Shown here: in pieces, positions 15,900 to 24,815 of the stretch | Numbering within the stretch: position 1 is the stretch's first letter | Layout: each line of letters starts with the position of its first letter | From: Faecalibacterium hattorii | GTDB taxonomy: Bacteria; Bacillota; Clostridia; Oscillospirales; Ruminococcaceae | Assembly (NCBI RefSeq): GCF_003287455.1 | Contig: NZ_PRLC01000006.1 | Span: forward strand, 1-64,000 | Reading direction: 5' to 3' | DNA: 64,000 nt | Program-made: the position numbers and the translations under genes | The notes under the pieces: model-generated | Told to the model about the DNA's origin: nothing | What the model saw: only the letters and a program-made list of their open reading frames with translations | The model's database searches: none

Positions 15900-16991
15900 A
15901 TGACGAACCGGAATCGAATCTTGCGCATCCTGCTGGCTGCATTGGCCCTTCTGGTGGTGCTGGCCCTGCCCGCCTTCGCCGAAGGCAAGAAGGGGGAAGC
16001 CAACATCACCCCGCAGACCACCATGAAAGAACTGCGGGAGAACCCCAGCATCAAAGGCTCCGGGCTGTACACCTATGTGTACGTCTGGGAGCGGGACTGC
16101 GGCTTTTTGCAGAACAGCAAGGACAACGACACCCTGCAGCAGGTCATCGGCAAGCAGTCGGTCAACAGCTGCGTGGCCGGGATGAATCTCATCATCGAGA
16201 CCTACAACGCGGGCACGCAGATCACCTATAAGCTCTTCACCCCGGAGGAGATCGCGCAGGACAAGAGCCGCGACCATGTGGAGCTGTATTATTTCCCGGC
16301 GGAGCAGCCCAACGCGAAGTACGCGGTGGTGCTTTCCGGCAATGCGCTGTTCTACAGCGGCGAGATGCGGGGCGGTGTTTCGACGGCATGGGAGCTGCAC
16401 CAGCGGGGCTACGCGGTGTTCGCGCTGCGCTACCGTATCGGCAAGGAGGCCAAGGACAACGCCCCGCTGGAAGACCTTGGCCGGGCCATCCAGTTCATCA
16501 CCGCCAACGCCGAGACCTTCGGCGTCCGCACCGAGGACTACGCCCTGCTGGGCTATTCCTCCGGCGGGCAGATCACGGGGGTGTTCTGCGGCAAGGAGCT
16601 GGGCTACCGGAACTACAATGTGCCCAAGCCCGGTGTGCTGCTGCTGGTCTACCCCATCAACAACTTTTATGAGGCAAAACCGATCTACCACCTGCTGCTG
16701 GATACCCACGGCGACGGCCGCCGCTATTACGATCATAACATCTCCGACTGCATAGATGCGGATTACCCGCCCACGTATTTCTGGTACGCGCGGAACGATG
16801 TGATGCTGATGGCGTTCAACTATTGGCAGCAGGGCCCCGCGCTGCAACAGGCGCTGGCGGCGAACGGCGTGCCCTATCAGGAGCACGTCTACCGCTGCGC
16901 CCAACACGGCGTCGGCATCGGGGAAGGAACTGACGCCGAGGGCTGGATCAAGGAAGCGGTTGCGTTCTGGGAAGCGCACACCGCCCCATAA
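15900..16991 (+). CDS. Secreted alpha/beta hydrolase, second tandem copy
   Basis: 363 aa, starting 18 bp after the previous gene, with ribosome site AGAAGGAAA. The signal peptide (about 1-26, LLVVLALPAFAEG) is followed by the TTMKELRENPSI block. Ser220 lies in LLGYSSGGQITG, an Asp in WYARNDVMLM and His in CAQHGVGIG. About 113 bp covering its signal peptide and leader block (15942-16054) are nearly identical to the third copy while the catalytic domains differ widely. This suggests recent gene conversion or selection on the export region. Confidence 0.87.
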   Translation: MTNRNRILRILLAALALLVVLALPAFAEGKKGEANITPQTTMKELRENPSIKGSGLYTYVYVWERDCGFLQNSKDNDTLQQVIGKQSVNSCVAGMNLIIETYNAGTQITYKLFTPEEIAQDKSRDHVELYYFPAEQPNAKYAVVLSGNALFYSGEMRGGVSTAWELHQRGYAVFALRYRIGKEAKDNAPLEDLGRAIQFITANAETFGVRTEDYALLGYSSGGQITGVFCGKELGYRNYNVPKPGVLLLVYPINNFYEAKPIYHLLLDTHGDGRRYYDHNISDCIDADYPPTYFWYARNDVMLMAFNYWQQGPALQQALAANGVPYQEHVYRCAQHGVGIGEGTDAEGWIKEAVAFWEAHTAP

Positions 16992-17018
16992 AACGAAAAA
17001 AGGGAGTGGAAACACAAG

Positions 17019-18125
17019 ATGCAGAAAACACGAACCGGCCGGGTGCTGGCGGCCACGCTGGCCCTGCTGGTGGTGCTGGCCCTGCCCGCCTTCGCCGAAG
17101 GCAAGAAGGGGGAAGCCAACATCACCCCGCAGACCACCATGAAAGAATTGCGGGAGAACCCCAGCATCGCGGACTCCGGCTTTTATACCTATTCGCAGGA
17201 TAAGGACTGCCCGCCGGGCCAGCGCCTGTGGGAACGAACCACGCTGGAACAGTACACCAACCGCTATGTGGCCCAAGGCAGCGCCGACGGCATGAACCTC
17301 GTCATCGAAAATTACAACGCAGGCGTCAAGGTGACCCACCTGTTCTACACAATGGATGAGATCGCGCAGGACTCCACCAAGGCGAAGACGGCACTGTTCT
17401 ATTTCCCGGCCAAGGAGGCGGGCGCGAAGTATGCCCTCGTCATCCCCGGCAGCGGCTGGAACGAGAGCGCTGAGCTGGAAGAGGGAGCATGCACTGCGTG
17501 GCAGCTGCACGAAATGGGGTATGCCGTCTTCGTGCTGCGCTACCGCATCTGGACGGATGCAGGAGATAACGCCCCGCTGGAGGACATCGGCCGGGCGGTG
17601 CGGTACATCACGGAACATGCCGCAGAGTTCGCCATCCAGCCGGAAAACTACGCCATCGTGGGGTATTCGATGGGCGGGCATCTGACCGGGCTGTTCGGCT
17701 CCGACGCTGTAGGATACAAAAATTATCAGGTTCCGAAACCGGCGGCGCTGCTGCTGGGATATCCGGTCAACAATATGACGCTGGTGAAAGGGGCATACCG
17801 CTTTTTGCAGGACCCCGGCATCCGGGAGCCTCGCTATTACACAATGAATGTTTCGGATTATGTCACCGACGATTTCCCGGCCACGTACCACTGGCATGGG
17901 AAGGACGACATCACGCTGTTTGCCCTGAACGCAGCCCAGCAGGAACCAGTGTTGGAAGCAGCCCTTGCAGCACACAATGTGCCGCACAAGTATATCGTGT
18001 ACGATCATGCACCCCATGTCAGCGGCATCGGCACCGGAACGGATGCCGACGGCTGGCTGTACGACGCGGCGGCATTCTGGGAAGAACAGGCGGCGCAGAA
18101 TACGGCACAGCAGCCCGCCGCATAA
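17019..18125 (+). CDS. Secreted alpha/beta hydrolase, third tandem copy
   Basis: 368 aa, 27 bp after copy two. The signal peptide ends in ALPAFAEG, followed by the same TTMKELRENPSI block. The nucleophile is Ser217 in IVGYSMGGHLTG, the likely acid is in HWHGKDDITL and the His is in DHAPHVSG. The Met in GYSMGG and divergent loop regions suggest a different substrate from copies one and two. An extended Gln/Ala C-terminus (EEQAAQNTAQQPAA) is unique to this copy. Confidence 0.87.
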   Translation: MQKTRTGRVLAATLALLVVLALPAFAEGKKGEANITPQTTMKELRENPSIADSGFYTYSQDKDCPPGQRLWERTTLEQYTNRYVAQGSADGMNLVIENYNAGVKVTHLFYTMDEIAQDSTKAKTALFYFPAKEAGAKYALVIPGSGWNESAELEEGACTAWQLHEMGYAVFVLRYRIWTDAGDNAPLEDIGRAVRYITEHAAEFAIQPENYAIVGYSMGGHLTGLFGSDAVGYKNYQVPKPAALLLGYPVNNMTLVKGAYRFLQDPGIREPRYYTMNVSDYVTDDFPATYHWHGKDDITLFALNAAQQEPVLEAALAAHNVPHKYIVYDHAPHVSGIGTGTDADGWLYDAAAFWEEQAAQNTAQQPAA

Positions 18126-18155
18126 CGACGAAAGTAAAAAGAAAGGAATGGTTCG

Positions 18156-19643
18156 ATGAAGGATCAGAACAAGGCATTCCGCAGCCTGAACGCAGGGCTG
18201 CCGGACGATGTGGAGCGGCTGAAGGCCGCGGGCTATTACCAAGAGGCCATTGAGCGGATCGACGAATATCTGGCTGAGGACTGGACCGACACCCAGAACA
18301 GCCCCCGCAGCCAAGGGCTTGACCCGATGGGCGGCCCGCTGCCCCAGAACCCGACGCCGCAGGGCGTGGAGGCGCTGCGGGAAGCGATGCTGGCTCAGCG
18401 GGAGATGATGCGCCGCCTCCCGGCAGAATACTGCTACACCGAGGCCGAGGCCGTAGCCCGGATGCAGGGGCTGGTGAAGGACTTCACCGCCGAAGAGTTC
18501 CGCCAGCTCGTCAAGCACGGCCGGGTGGACTGGCGGTTCGTGGAAGGGGAAAAGCACTACCTCGACCGCTTCGCCGAAACGCTGCTGGCCACCCATGCCG
18601 ACCTTGCGGCCCGGCAGCTGGACCCGCCCGCGCCGAACACCGCCGCGCGGGAGTTCCGCCGCCGCCAGCACGAGCAGATGGAGCAGACCGGCAACGCCAG
18701 CGCCCGCATCACCCTGCGCGCCAGCGTCGGCATGTCGGACGAAGCGTTTGCCGAAGCGCTGGCAAAGGCCAAGGCGGAAGGGCGGAGCAGCGTCCATGTC
18801 CGGGCGTGGCTGCCCATCCCGGCGGCGTGCCTTTCCCAGAGCGAGATCGAGCTGCTTGATCTCACCGAGCCGCCCGCCCGCATTGCGGACGAAAATGCGC
18901 CCCAGCGCACCGTGTACTGGGAGGCCGACCTTACCGAGAACCGCCGCTTCGGCGTGCAGTACCGCTACCGTGAGACGGCTGCTTATACCGACCCGCTGGA
19001 CTTCACCCCCGACGCAGAGCAGCCGACCTTCGACACCGGGGAGGAAGCGCCCCACATCGTCTTTACGCCCTACCTGAAAGCGCTGGCCCATCAACTGACC
19101 GACGGCATTACCGACCCGGCGGAAAAGGCCAAGCGCATCTATGATTACGTTACCCTGAACGTCCGCTACCACTACCAGCCTGCCTACTTCGTGCAGGAGT
19201 GTCTGCCCGACCACTGCGCGCGGGACCGCCGGGGCGACTGCGGCATCATGGCGCTGACCTTCATCACCCTCTGCCGCATCGTGGGCATCCCGGCCCAGTG
19301 GCAGAGCGGCCTGTCCGTTTCCCTCACCGGGGTCGGCTGCCACGACTGGGCCATGTTCTACATCGCACCGAAGGGCTGGATGTACGCCGATTGCTCCTTT
19401 GGCGCCTCCATGGCGCGGCTGGGGGACGAGACCATGCGCCGCCACTACTTCGGCAGTCTGGACACCGGCCGCATGGTGGCAAACCGCGCCTTCGAAGCGC
19501 CTTTTGACCCGCCCATGACCGGTTTCCGCTCCGACCCCTACGACAACCAGTCCGGCGAATGCGAAGTGGACGGCGTGGGCCTTTACGGCGATGCCCTCGA
19601 CACCCGCAAAGAGCTGGTGGACTACGAACTTTTGGAAGAATAA
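18156..19643 (+). CDS. Transglutaminase-like (papain-fold) domain protein
   Basis: 495 aa. No signal peptide is visible, so it is probably cytoplasmic. An alpha-helical N-terminal half (about 1-190) and a beta region (about 195-300) precede a transglutaminase core. The full triad is present: Cys362 (RRGDCGIMALTF), His396 (VGCHDWAMFY) and Asp412 (MYADCSFG). Such proteins are mostly cysteine proteases or amidases. The gene lies 30 bp after the third hydrolase with ribosome site AAAGGAATG and closes the operon, followed by a strong terminator. A link between the hydrolases and this enzyme is suggested only by co-transcription. Confidence 0.87.
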   Translation: MKDQNKAFRSLNAGLPDDVERLKAAGYYQEAIERIDEYLAEDWTDTQNSPRSQGLDPMGGPLPQNPTPQGVEALREAMLAQREMMRRLPAEYCYTEAEAVARMQGLVKDFTAEEFRQLVKHGRVDWRFVEGEKHYLDRFAETLLATHADLAARQLDPPAPNTAAREFRRRQHEQMEQTGNASARITLRASVGMSDEAFAEALAKAKAEGRSSVHVRAWLPIPAACLSQSEIELLDLTEPPARIADENAPQRTVYWEADLTENRRFGVQYRYRETAAYTDPLDFTPDAEQPTFDTGEEAPHIVFTPYLKALAHQLTDGITDPAEKAKRIYDYVTLNVRYHYQPAYFVQECLPDHCARDRRGDCGIMALTFITLCRIVGIPAQWQSGLSVSLTGVGCHDWAMFYIAPKGWMYADCSFGASMARLGDETMRRHYFGSLDTGRMVANRAFEAPFDPPMTGFRSDPYDNQSGECEVDGVGLYGDALDTRKELVDYELLEE

Positions 19644-19654
19644 GACCTTAAACC

Positions 19655-19688
19655 GGGTCCCGCCCAGTACGGCGGGACCCGCATTTTC
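19655..19688 (+). terminator. Terminator of the hydrolase-transglutaminase operon
   Basis: GGGTCCCGCC pairs perfectly with GGCGGGACCC over a 6-nt loop, followed by GCATTTTC. Confidence 0.85.
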
Positions 19689-19712
19689 AATGTTTCAGAT
19701 CAGGAGAACCGA

Positions 19713-21038
19713 ATGGAATATCTGGCAGGACTTTATACCCTTTTGCTCGTTGCCATCTGCTTGGAACTGGCCGTGGTGCTCTGGCGCACCGGCAAAAAGC
19801 AGAATGCCGCGCAGAACAATGAGGAACTCAAGCGCTGGATGCAGCAGCAGTTCGACGCACAGGCCAAAGATCTTGCGGCCCAGCAGGCCGCGCTGGCGGA
19901 GCAGAACTACACCGCCATCCGCAGCGTGAGCGAGACATTACAGACCGCCGTGCAGAACATGAGCACCACCCTCGCCCAAGGGCAGAACGGCCAGCAGCAG
20001 ATTCTGGAACGGCGCTTGCAGTCGCTGGAAGCGGCCAACACCCAAAAGCTCGAAGAGCTGCGCAAGACGCTGGCCGACAGCATGACGGCCCTCCAAGCCG
20101 AGAACACCCGCAAGCTGGATGAAATCCGCCGCACCGTCGATGAGCAATTGCAGGACGCCTTGCAGAAGCGGGTGACCGAGAGCTTCAAGGCCGTGAACGC
20201 CCAGCTCGAACAGGTGTACAAGGGCCTCGGCGAGATGCAGAGCCTTGCGGCGGATGTGGGCGGGCTGAAGCAGGTGCTCTCCGGCGTCAAGACCCGCGGC
20301 ATTCTGGGTGAAATTCAATTGGGAGCCATCCTCGAAGAGATCCTCGCCCCGGAGCAGTACGAAACGAACGTGGCCACCATCCCCGGCAGCACCCAGCGGG
20401 TCGAGTACGCCATCAAGATGCCGGGCGTGGACGGCGGCACCGTCTGGCTCCCCATCGATTCGAAGTTCCCCGGTGACACCTATGCCCACTTGCAGGACGC
20501 ACAGGCTTCCGGCAATGCACAGGCCGTGGAAAACGCCCGGCACGCGCTGGAACTGGTGCTGCGCAGCGAGGCCAAGGACATCCACGAAAAATACGTCGAG
20601 CCGCCCTATACCACCACGTTCGGCATCCTCTTCCTGCCCTTTGAGGGCCTGTATGCCGAGGTGGTCAACGCGGGGCTTCTGGAAGTGCTGCAGCGGGATT
20701 ATCAGGTCAATGTGGCCGGCCCCAGCACCATGGCCGCTTTGCTGAACAGCTTACAGATGGGCTTCAAGACCCTCGCCATCCAGAAGCGCTCCGGCGAGGT
20801 CTGGCAGCTGCTGGGCGCGGTGAAGACCGAGTTCGACAAGTTCGGGCAGGGCCTTGCCAAGATGCAGCAGCGCCTCCGCCAGACCGACGAGGAACTGGAC
20901 AACCTCATCGGCGTGCGTACCCGCGCCATCAGCCGGAAACTGCGGAGCGTGCAGAGCCTTGACGAGGAGAGCGCGGCAACGCTGCTGGAACTGGACAGCG
21001 AGCCGGGCCGCCCGGTCACCGCACAGCTGCCGGAGTAA
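19713..21038 (+). CDS. rmuC: RmuC family DNA recombination protein
   Basis: 441 aa. An N-terminal membrane helix (about 4-24) is followed by a long coiled coil (about 40-185, repeats such as QKLEELRKTLADSM and RKLDEIRRTVDEQL) and the RmuC nuclease-like domain. That domain contains VLSGVKTRGILGEIQLGAIL, WLPIDSKFPGDTY, KYVEPPYTTTFGILFLPFEG and LQMGFKTLAIQKRS. RmuC limits inversions at short repeats in E. coli. That is of interest here because the window is rich in repeat-mediated rearrangements. Confidence 0.95.
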   Translation: MEYLAGLYTLLLVAICLELAVVLWRTGKKQNAAQNNEELKRWMQQQFDAQAKDLAAQQAALAEQNYTAIRSVSETLQTAVQNMSTTLAQGQNGQQQILERRLQSLEAANTQKLEELRKTLADSMTALQAENTRKLDEIRRTVDEQLQDALQKRVTESFKAVNAQLEQVYKGLGEMQSLAADVGGLKQVLSGVKTRGILGEIQLGAILEEILAPEQYETNVATIPGSTQRVEYAIKMPGVDGGTVWLPIDSKFPGDTYAHLQDAQASGNAQAVENARHALELVLRSEAKDIHEKYVEPPYTTTFGILFLPFEGLYAEVVNAGLLEVLQRDYQVNVAGPSTMAALLNSLQMGFKTLAIQKRSGEVWQLLGAVKTEFDKFGQGLAKMQQRLRQTDEELDNLIGVRTRAISRKLRSVQSLDEESAATLLELDSEPGRPVTAQLPE

Positions 21039-21162
21039 CAGGGAAGATTGTAGGAAAACGAATCTTGCAATAAGAAAATCCATGTGCTATACTAAGAAAA
21101 GTTCCTAGTAAAAACTTCCGGTTCGCCGGAAAAACGATAAAATCAGAGAAAGGTTGTCTTCT

Positions 21163-22344
21163 ATGAGCGTGAAAAAGATCAGCGATGCCATTCTGGGCAT
21201 CGGTGTGGATGATACCACCATCGACCTGTTTGAGAGCCAGTACCCCGTGCCCACGGGCGTCAGCTACAACTCCTATGTCATCCGGGACGAAAAGACCGCG
21301 ATCCTCGATACGGTGGATGCCCGCGCCACCGACCCGTGGCTGGAAAATCTGGCCGAGGTACTGGGCGGCGCAGCCCCCGATTACCTCGTCGTCTCCCACA
21401 TGGAGCCGGACCACGGTGCCAACATCGCCAAGCTCGCCGCGCTCTACCCGGAGATGCAGGTGGTGGGCAACGCCAAGACGTTCCTGTATATGGAGCAGTT
21501 CTTCGGGGCTGACGCCATCGCCAAGGACCGCCGCGTTGTGGTCAAGGACGGCGAGAGCCTGAGCTTGGGTGCCCACACCCTGACCTTCGTTTTTGCCCCC
21601 ATGGTCCACTGGCCGGAGGTCATGGTCAGCTACGAGTCCACCGAGAAGGTCCTCTTCTCCGCCGACGGCTTCGGCCGCTTCGGCGCCGTGGCAAAATACG
21701 ATGCAAACGCTGATTGGGCCAGCGAGGCCCGCCGCTACTTCCTGAACATCGTGGGCAAGTACGGCCCGCAGGTTCAGGCCCTGCTGAAAAAGGCGGCCGC
21801 GCTGGACATCCAGACCATCTGCCCCCTCCACGGCCCGGTCCTGACCGGAGACCTGAGCAAGTATCTGGCCTACTACGATATGTGGTCCAGCTACAAGGCC
21901 GAGGAGCCGGAAAAGGTTCTCGTCGCCAGCGCCTCCATCCACGGCCACACCCGTGAGGCCGCACACCTCATGGCCGAAAAGCTCCGCGCCAAGGGAGCCA
22001 AGGTGGTGGAGATGGATCTGACCCGCACCGACGTCTCCTACGCCGTGACCGAAGCCTTCCGCTGCGGCAAGATCGTGCTGGCCTGTGCCACCTACGACGG
22101 CTTCCTCTTCCCGCCGATGGAAAATCTGCTGGCCCACCTCAAGACCAAGAACTTCCAGAGCCGCACCGTCGGCCTGATGGAGAACGGCACGTGGGCCCCC
22201 ATGGCGGCCAAGCTCATGCGCGCCGAATTGGAGGGTATGAAGAACATCACCGTCTGCGAGAATGTCGTCACCATCCGTTCCGCCGCCAATGAAGCGGCCA
22301 AGGCGCAGATGGATGCGCTGGCAGATGAACTTGTGCTGAAATGA
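21163..22344 (+). CDS. fprA: FprA-type flavo-diiron protein (oxygen / NO reductase)
   Basis: 393 aa from ATG 21163, with GAGAAAGG 9 bp upstream. The N-terminal metallo-beta-lactamase-like diiron domain contains the ligand motif HMEPDHG and later HWPEVM, SADGFGRFG and CPLHGPV. The C-terminal flavodoxin domain (about 250-393) starts VLVASASIHGHTREAAHLMA and binds FMN. The enzyme reduces O2 to water, and sometimes NO, protecting strict anaerobes. Rubredoxin, the usual electron donor, is not in this window. Monocistronic with a strong terminator. Confidence 0.95.
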   Translation: MSVKKISDAILGIGVDDTTIDLFESQYPVPTGVSYNSYVIRDEKTAILDTVDARATDPWLENLAEVLGGAAPDYLVVSHMEPDHGANIAKLAALYPEMQVVGNAKTFLYMEQFFGADAIAKDRRVVVKDGESLSLGAHTLTFVFAPMVHWPEVMVSYESTEKVLFSADGFGRFGAVAKYDANADWASEARRYFLNIVGKYGPQVQALLKKAAALDIQTICPLHGPVLTGDLSKYLAYYDMWSSYKAEEPEKVLVASASIHGHTREAAHLMAEKLRAKGAKVVEMDLTRTDVSYAVTEAFRCGKIVLACATYDGFLFPPMENLLAHLKTKNFQSRTVGLMENGTWAPMAAKLMRAELEGMKNITVCENVVTIRSAANEAAKAQMDALADELVLK

Positions 22345-22448
22345 TGTGCAGCCTGCCCATCCTGAGGGCATACAGCGCACCGAATTGTCCGTGCTCGACA
22401 AAATGACCATAGCGCAGCATGGGACCCGCCCCGCTGCAAAGAAAAAAG

Positions 22449-22482
22449 CGCCCACACTTCGTGAGAAGTGTGGGCGTTTTTT
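22449..22482. terminator. Bidirectional terminator between fprA and prfB
   Basis: CGCCCACACTTC pairs perfectly with GAAGTGTGGGCG over GTGA, flanked by AAAAAA and TTTTTT, so it works in both directions for the converging genes. The preceding 100 bases hold nothing recognisable. Confidence 0.95.
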
Positions 22483-22494
22483 GGTTCGGGCAGA

Positions 22495-23616
22495 TCAGGT
22501 ATCCTGCAGCTCCCCGCGGCTGGCGGCCTTGAGGTAAGCAAAGATGAAACCGTCGAGGTCGCCGTCCATAACGGCATCCACATTGCCGGTCTCGTAGTTG
22601 GTGCGGTGATCCTTGACCATCGTGTAAGGCATGAAGACGTAGCTGCGGATCTGGTGGCCCCATGCGATCTCGTTCTGGACGCCCTTGATATCCTCGATCT
22701 TGTCCATGTGCTGCTGCTGGGCAATCTGATACAGCTTTGCCTTCAGCATTTCCATCGCGTAGTCGCGGTTCTGGAACTGGCTGCGCTGGGTCTGGCAGCT
22801 GACCACGACGCCGGTGGGCTTGTGGATCAGACGGACAGCAGAAGAGGTCTTATTGATGTGCTGGCCGCCGGCACCGGAGGAGCGGTAGACCTGCATTTCG
22901 ATGTCTTCGGGGCGGATATCCACCTGAATGGTGTTGTCCAGCTCCGGCATGACTTCCAGCGAAGCGAAGCTGGTCTGGCGGCGGGCGTTGGCGTCAAAGG
23001 GGGAGACGCGGACCAGACGGTGCACGCCGTTCTCGCTCTTGAGCAGACCGTAGGCGTTGGCACCCTTGACCATCATGGAAGCGCTCTTCAGGCCGGCCTC
23101 GTCGCCGTCCTGATAGTCCAGCACTTCCACGGTCATGCCGTGGGCAGCGGCCCAGCGGTTGTACATGCGGTAGAGCATCTCGGCCCAGTCCTGCGCCTCA
23201 GTGCCGCCGGTGCCGGCGTGGAAGGTCAGGATGGCGTTGCTGTGGTCGTACTCGCCGTTCAGCATGGTCATGAGCTGCAGCTCGTCCACCGCCTTTTCCA
23301 CGGTGTTGACGGCCTCCTCGGCTTCGGGGATCATGTCGGGGTCGTACTCCTCGTCCAGCATTTCCAGCATGGTCTCGGCGTCGTCGTACAGGCCCTGCAG
23401 CTTTTCAAAGCGGTTCAGCTTGCCGCGCAGGTCGCCCACCTCGTCGAACACCTTCTTGCTCAGCTCGGCGTCGTCATAGAAGCCGGGGCGGGACATGGTG
23501 TGCTCCAGCTCCTGCACACGCTTGCGGGAAGCCTCGATGGCGAGAGCCTCTTCGAGGTCCTTCACCGCTGTGCCGTATTCGGCCAGCTTCACTTTCAGTT
23601 CTTCGGTCGTGATCAT
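22495..23616 (-). CDS. prfB: Peptide chain release factor 2
   Basis: 373 aa. It releases the peptide at UGA and UAA stops. The GGQ motif is at 250-252 (SSGAGGQHINK) and the codon-reading SPF tripeptide at 205-207 (RVSPFDAN). ILTFHAGTGGTEAQDWAEML precedes them. Unlike many RF2 genes, the N-terminal region is a single continuous frame: no in-frame UGA or CUU-UGA slip site occurs near codon 25, so autoregulatory frameshifting is absent. The ribosome site GCGAGG precedes ATG 23616. Confidence 0.97.
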   Translation of the reverse strand: MITTEELKVKLAEYGTAVKDLEEALAIEASRKRVQELEHTMSRPGFYDDAELSKKVFDEVGDLRGKLNRFEKLQGLYDDAETMLEMLDEEYDPDMIPEAEEAVNTVEKAVDELQLMTMLNGEYDHSNAILTFHAGTGGTEAQDWAEMLYRMYNRWAAAHGMTVEVLDYQDGDEAGLKSASMMVKGANAYGLLKSENGVHRLVRVSPFDANARRQTSFASLEVMPELDNTIQVDIRPEDIEMQVYRSSGAGGQHINKTSSAVRLIHKPTGVVVSCQTQRSQFQNRDYAMEMLKAKLYQIAQQQHMDKIEDIKGVQNEIAWGHQIRSYVFMPYTMVKDHRTNYETGNVDAVMDGDLDGFIFAYLKAASRGELQDT

Positions 23617-23666
23617 ATTCTCATATACCTCGCAAAAAGATACAGTTTATACACAGATACTTCATT

Positions 23667-23695
23667 AGTATACCGGGAATTCATGATAAAGTAAA
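23667..23695 (-). promoter_or_regulatory. Promoter of prfB
   Basis: On the minus strand TTTACT - 17 bp - TATACT, about 50 bp upstream of the start codon. Confidence 0.6.
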
Positions 23696-23796
23696 GAGGA
23701 AAAATCATCATCGTGCTGGAAATTTGAAGATTTTCACCTTTTCTTTTCTCCGGGAAGGGAGTATAATAGCATCAAGTACCATTATGGGAGGAAATT

Positions 23797-24777
23797 ATGC
23801 CAAAATATTATGGCTGTCCCTGCGAGGGCTGCGGCAAGCCGCTGACATTGCGGGACGATATCGTTGTCTGCCCGGACTGCGGCGCACCGTATCACCGGGA
23901 TTGTTACGAAAAACTGGGCCGCTGCATCCACAGCGCCGCCCATGCCGCCGGATATGAGTGGAAGTTCCCGTATCAGGAATCCGAGCTGTGCACCTGCCCG
24001 GCGTGCGGCGAGCGGACATTGCGCAGCGAAGAGCACTGCCGCTGCTGCGGCGCGGTGCTGCCGCCGGAGGGGGCCGAAGAACCCGCCGACCGCAGCGAGG
24101 ACCCCGGCGAGGGCAGTTTTGATTATTCCAGCTTCTACCGCCAGTTTCAGGAGACCGGCACCCCGTCGGTAGACCCCATGAAACAGGCGTATGAGGCAGC
24201 CTTCGGCAAGGAGGAAGCCATGGACGGCATCCCCTGCGCGGACTGGGCCAGCTACATCGGCCCCGCATCCCCGGCCTATATGAACACCTACTGCCGGATG
24301 CAGCTTGCCCACAGCAAGGTCTCCATGAGCTTTTCGGCGCTGCTGTTCGGGCCGTTCTATTTCTTCTACCGCAAGGCGTGGAAACCGGCCTTCGGCTTCT
24401 TGGCGGCGGAACTGCTGCTGGCGGTGCCGACCCTGCTGCAATTGATGCAGATCACCGGCAGCACCATGGCCCCGGCTCTCAGCGACTCCACCATGGTCCT
24501 GCTGGCCCGCATCTGCTCGGCGCTGAGCTTCCTGCTGATGGTCGTGCGCGGTATGTACGGCAAGTGGCTCTACCGCAAGAGCGCTGCCGAGAAGATCAAG
24601 CGCATCCGGGCCGAGTTCCCGGACGCAGCCCAGCGCAAAGCCGTTCTGGCGGCGCAGGGCGGCGTGAGCATTGCCGCCGTGTTCGGCTGCTTTTTGCTGC
24701 TGATGGTCGTCGGCAGTGCGGCCACCCTGCTGCTGGGCCCCAATGTGGACGCCCTCATCAATCTGGTTTACGGCTGA
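23797..24777 (+). CDS. RING-finger-like zinc-binding membrane protein (Prok-RING / DUF2628-like)
   Basis: 326 aa. The N-terminal zinc cluster has Cys7, Cys9, Cys12, Cys25, Cys28, His33 and Cys36 (CPCEGCGKPL, VVCPDCGAPYHRDCYEKLG). This matches the prokaryotic RING finger family 4 pattern. A second ribbon follows (CTCPACGERTL, HCRCCGAVLP). After a flexible linker come about four membrane segments in the last 170 residues, including SFSALLFGPFYFFYRKAWKP, as in DUF2628 proteins. The biological role is unknown. Its ribosome site is GGGAGG, and a TATAAT at 23762-23767 is a likely -10. The galU gene follows 38 bp later. Confidence 0.8.
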   Translation: MPKYYGCPCEGCGKPLTLRDDIVVCPDCGAPYHRDCYEKLGRCIHSAAHAAGYEWKFPYQESELCTCPACGERTLRSEEHCRCCGAVLPPEGAEEPADRSEDPGEGSFDYSSFYRQFQETGTPSVDPMKQAYEAAFGKEEAMDGIPCADWASYIGPASPAYMNTYCRMQLAHSKVSMSFSALLFGPFYFFYRKAWKPAFGFLAAELLLAVPTLLQLMQITGSTMAPALSDSTMVLLARICSALSFLLMVVRGMYGKWLYRKSAAEKIKRIRAEFPDAAQRKAVLAAQGGVSIAAVFGCFLLLMVVGSAATLLLGPNVDALINLVYG

Positions 24778-24815
24778 TGCACCCCGCCTGAAACATATTT
24801 GAAGGAGAACGAATC

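Noticed and set aside
14508-19445. A 1645-codon minus-strand open frame
   Set aside because: It lies opposite three hydrolase genes and the transglutaminase gene, all with clear motifs and ribosome sites. It is an effect of GC-rich third positions.
22345-22440. Possible small RNA between fprA and prfB
   Set aside because: No promoter, only weak pairing and no match to tRNA, SRP or 6S features before the terminator.
23540-23616. Programmed frameshift in prfB
   Set aside because: The frame is continuous from ATG to the GGQ region without an in-frame UGA.
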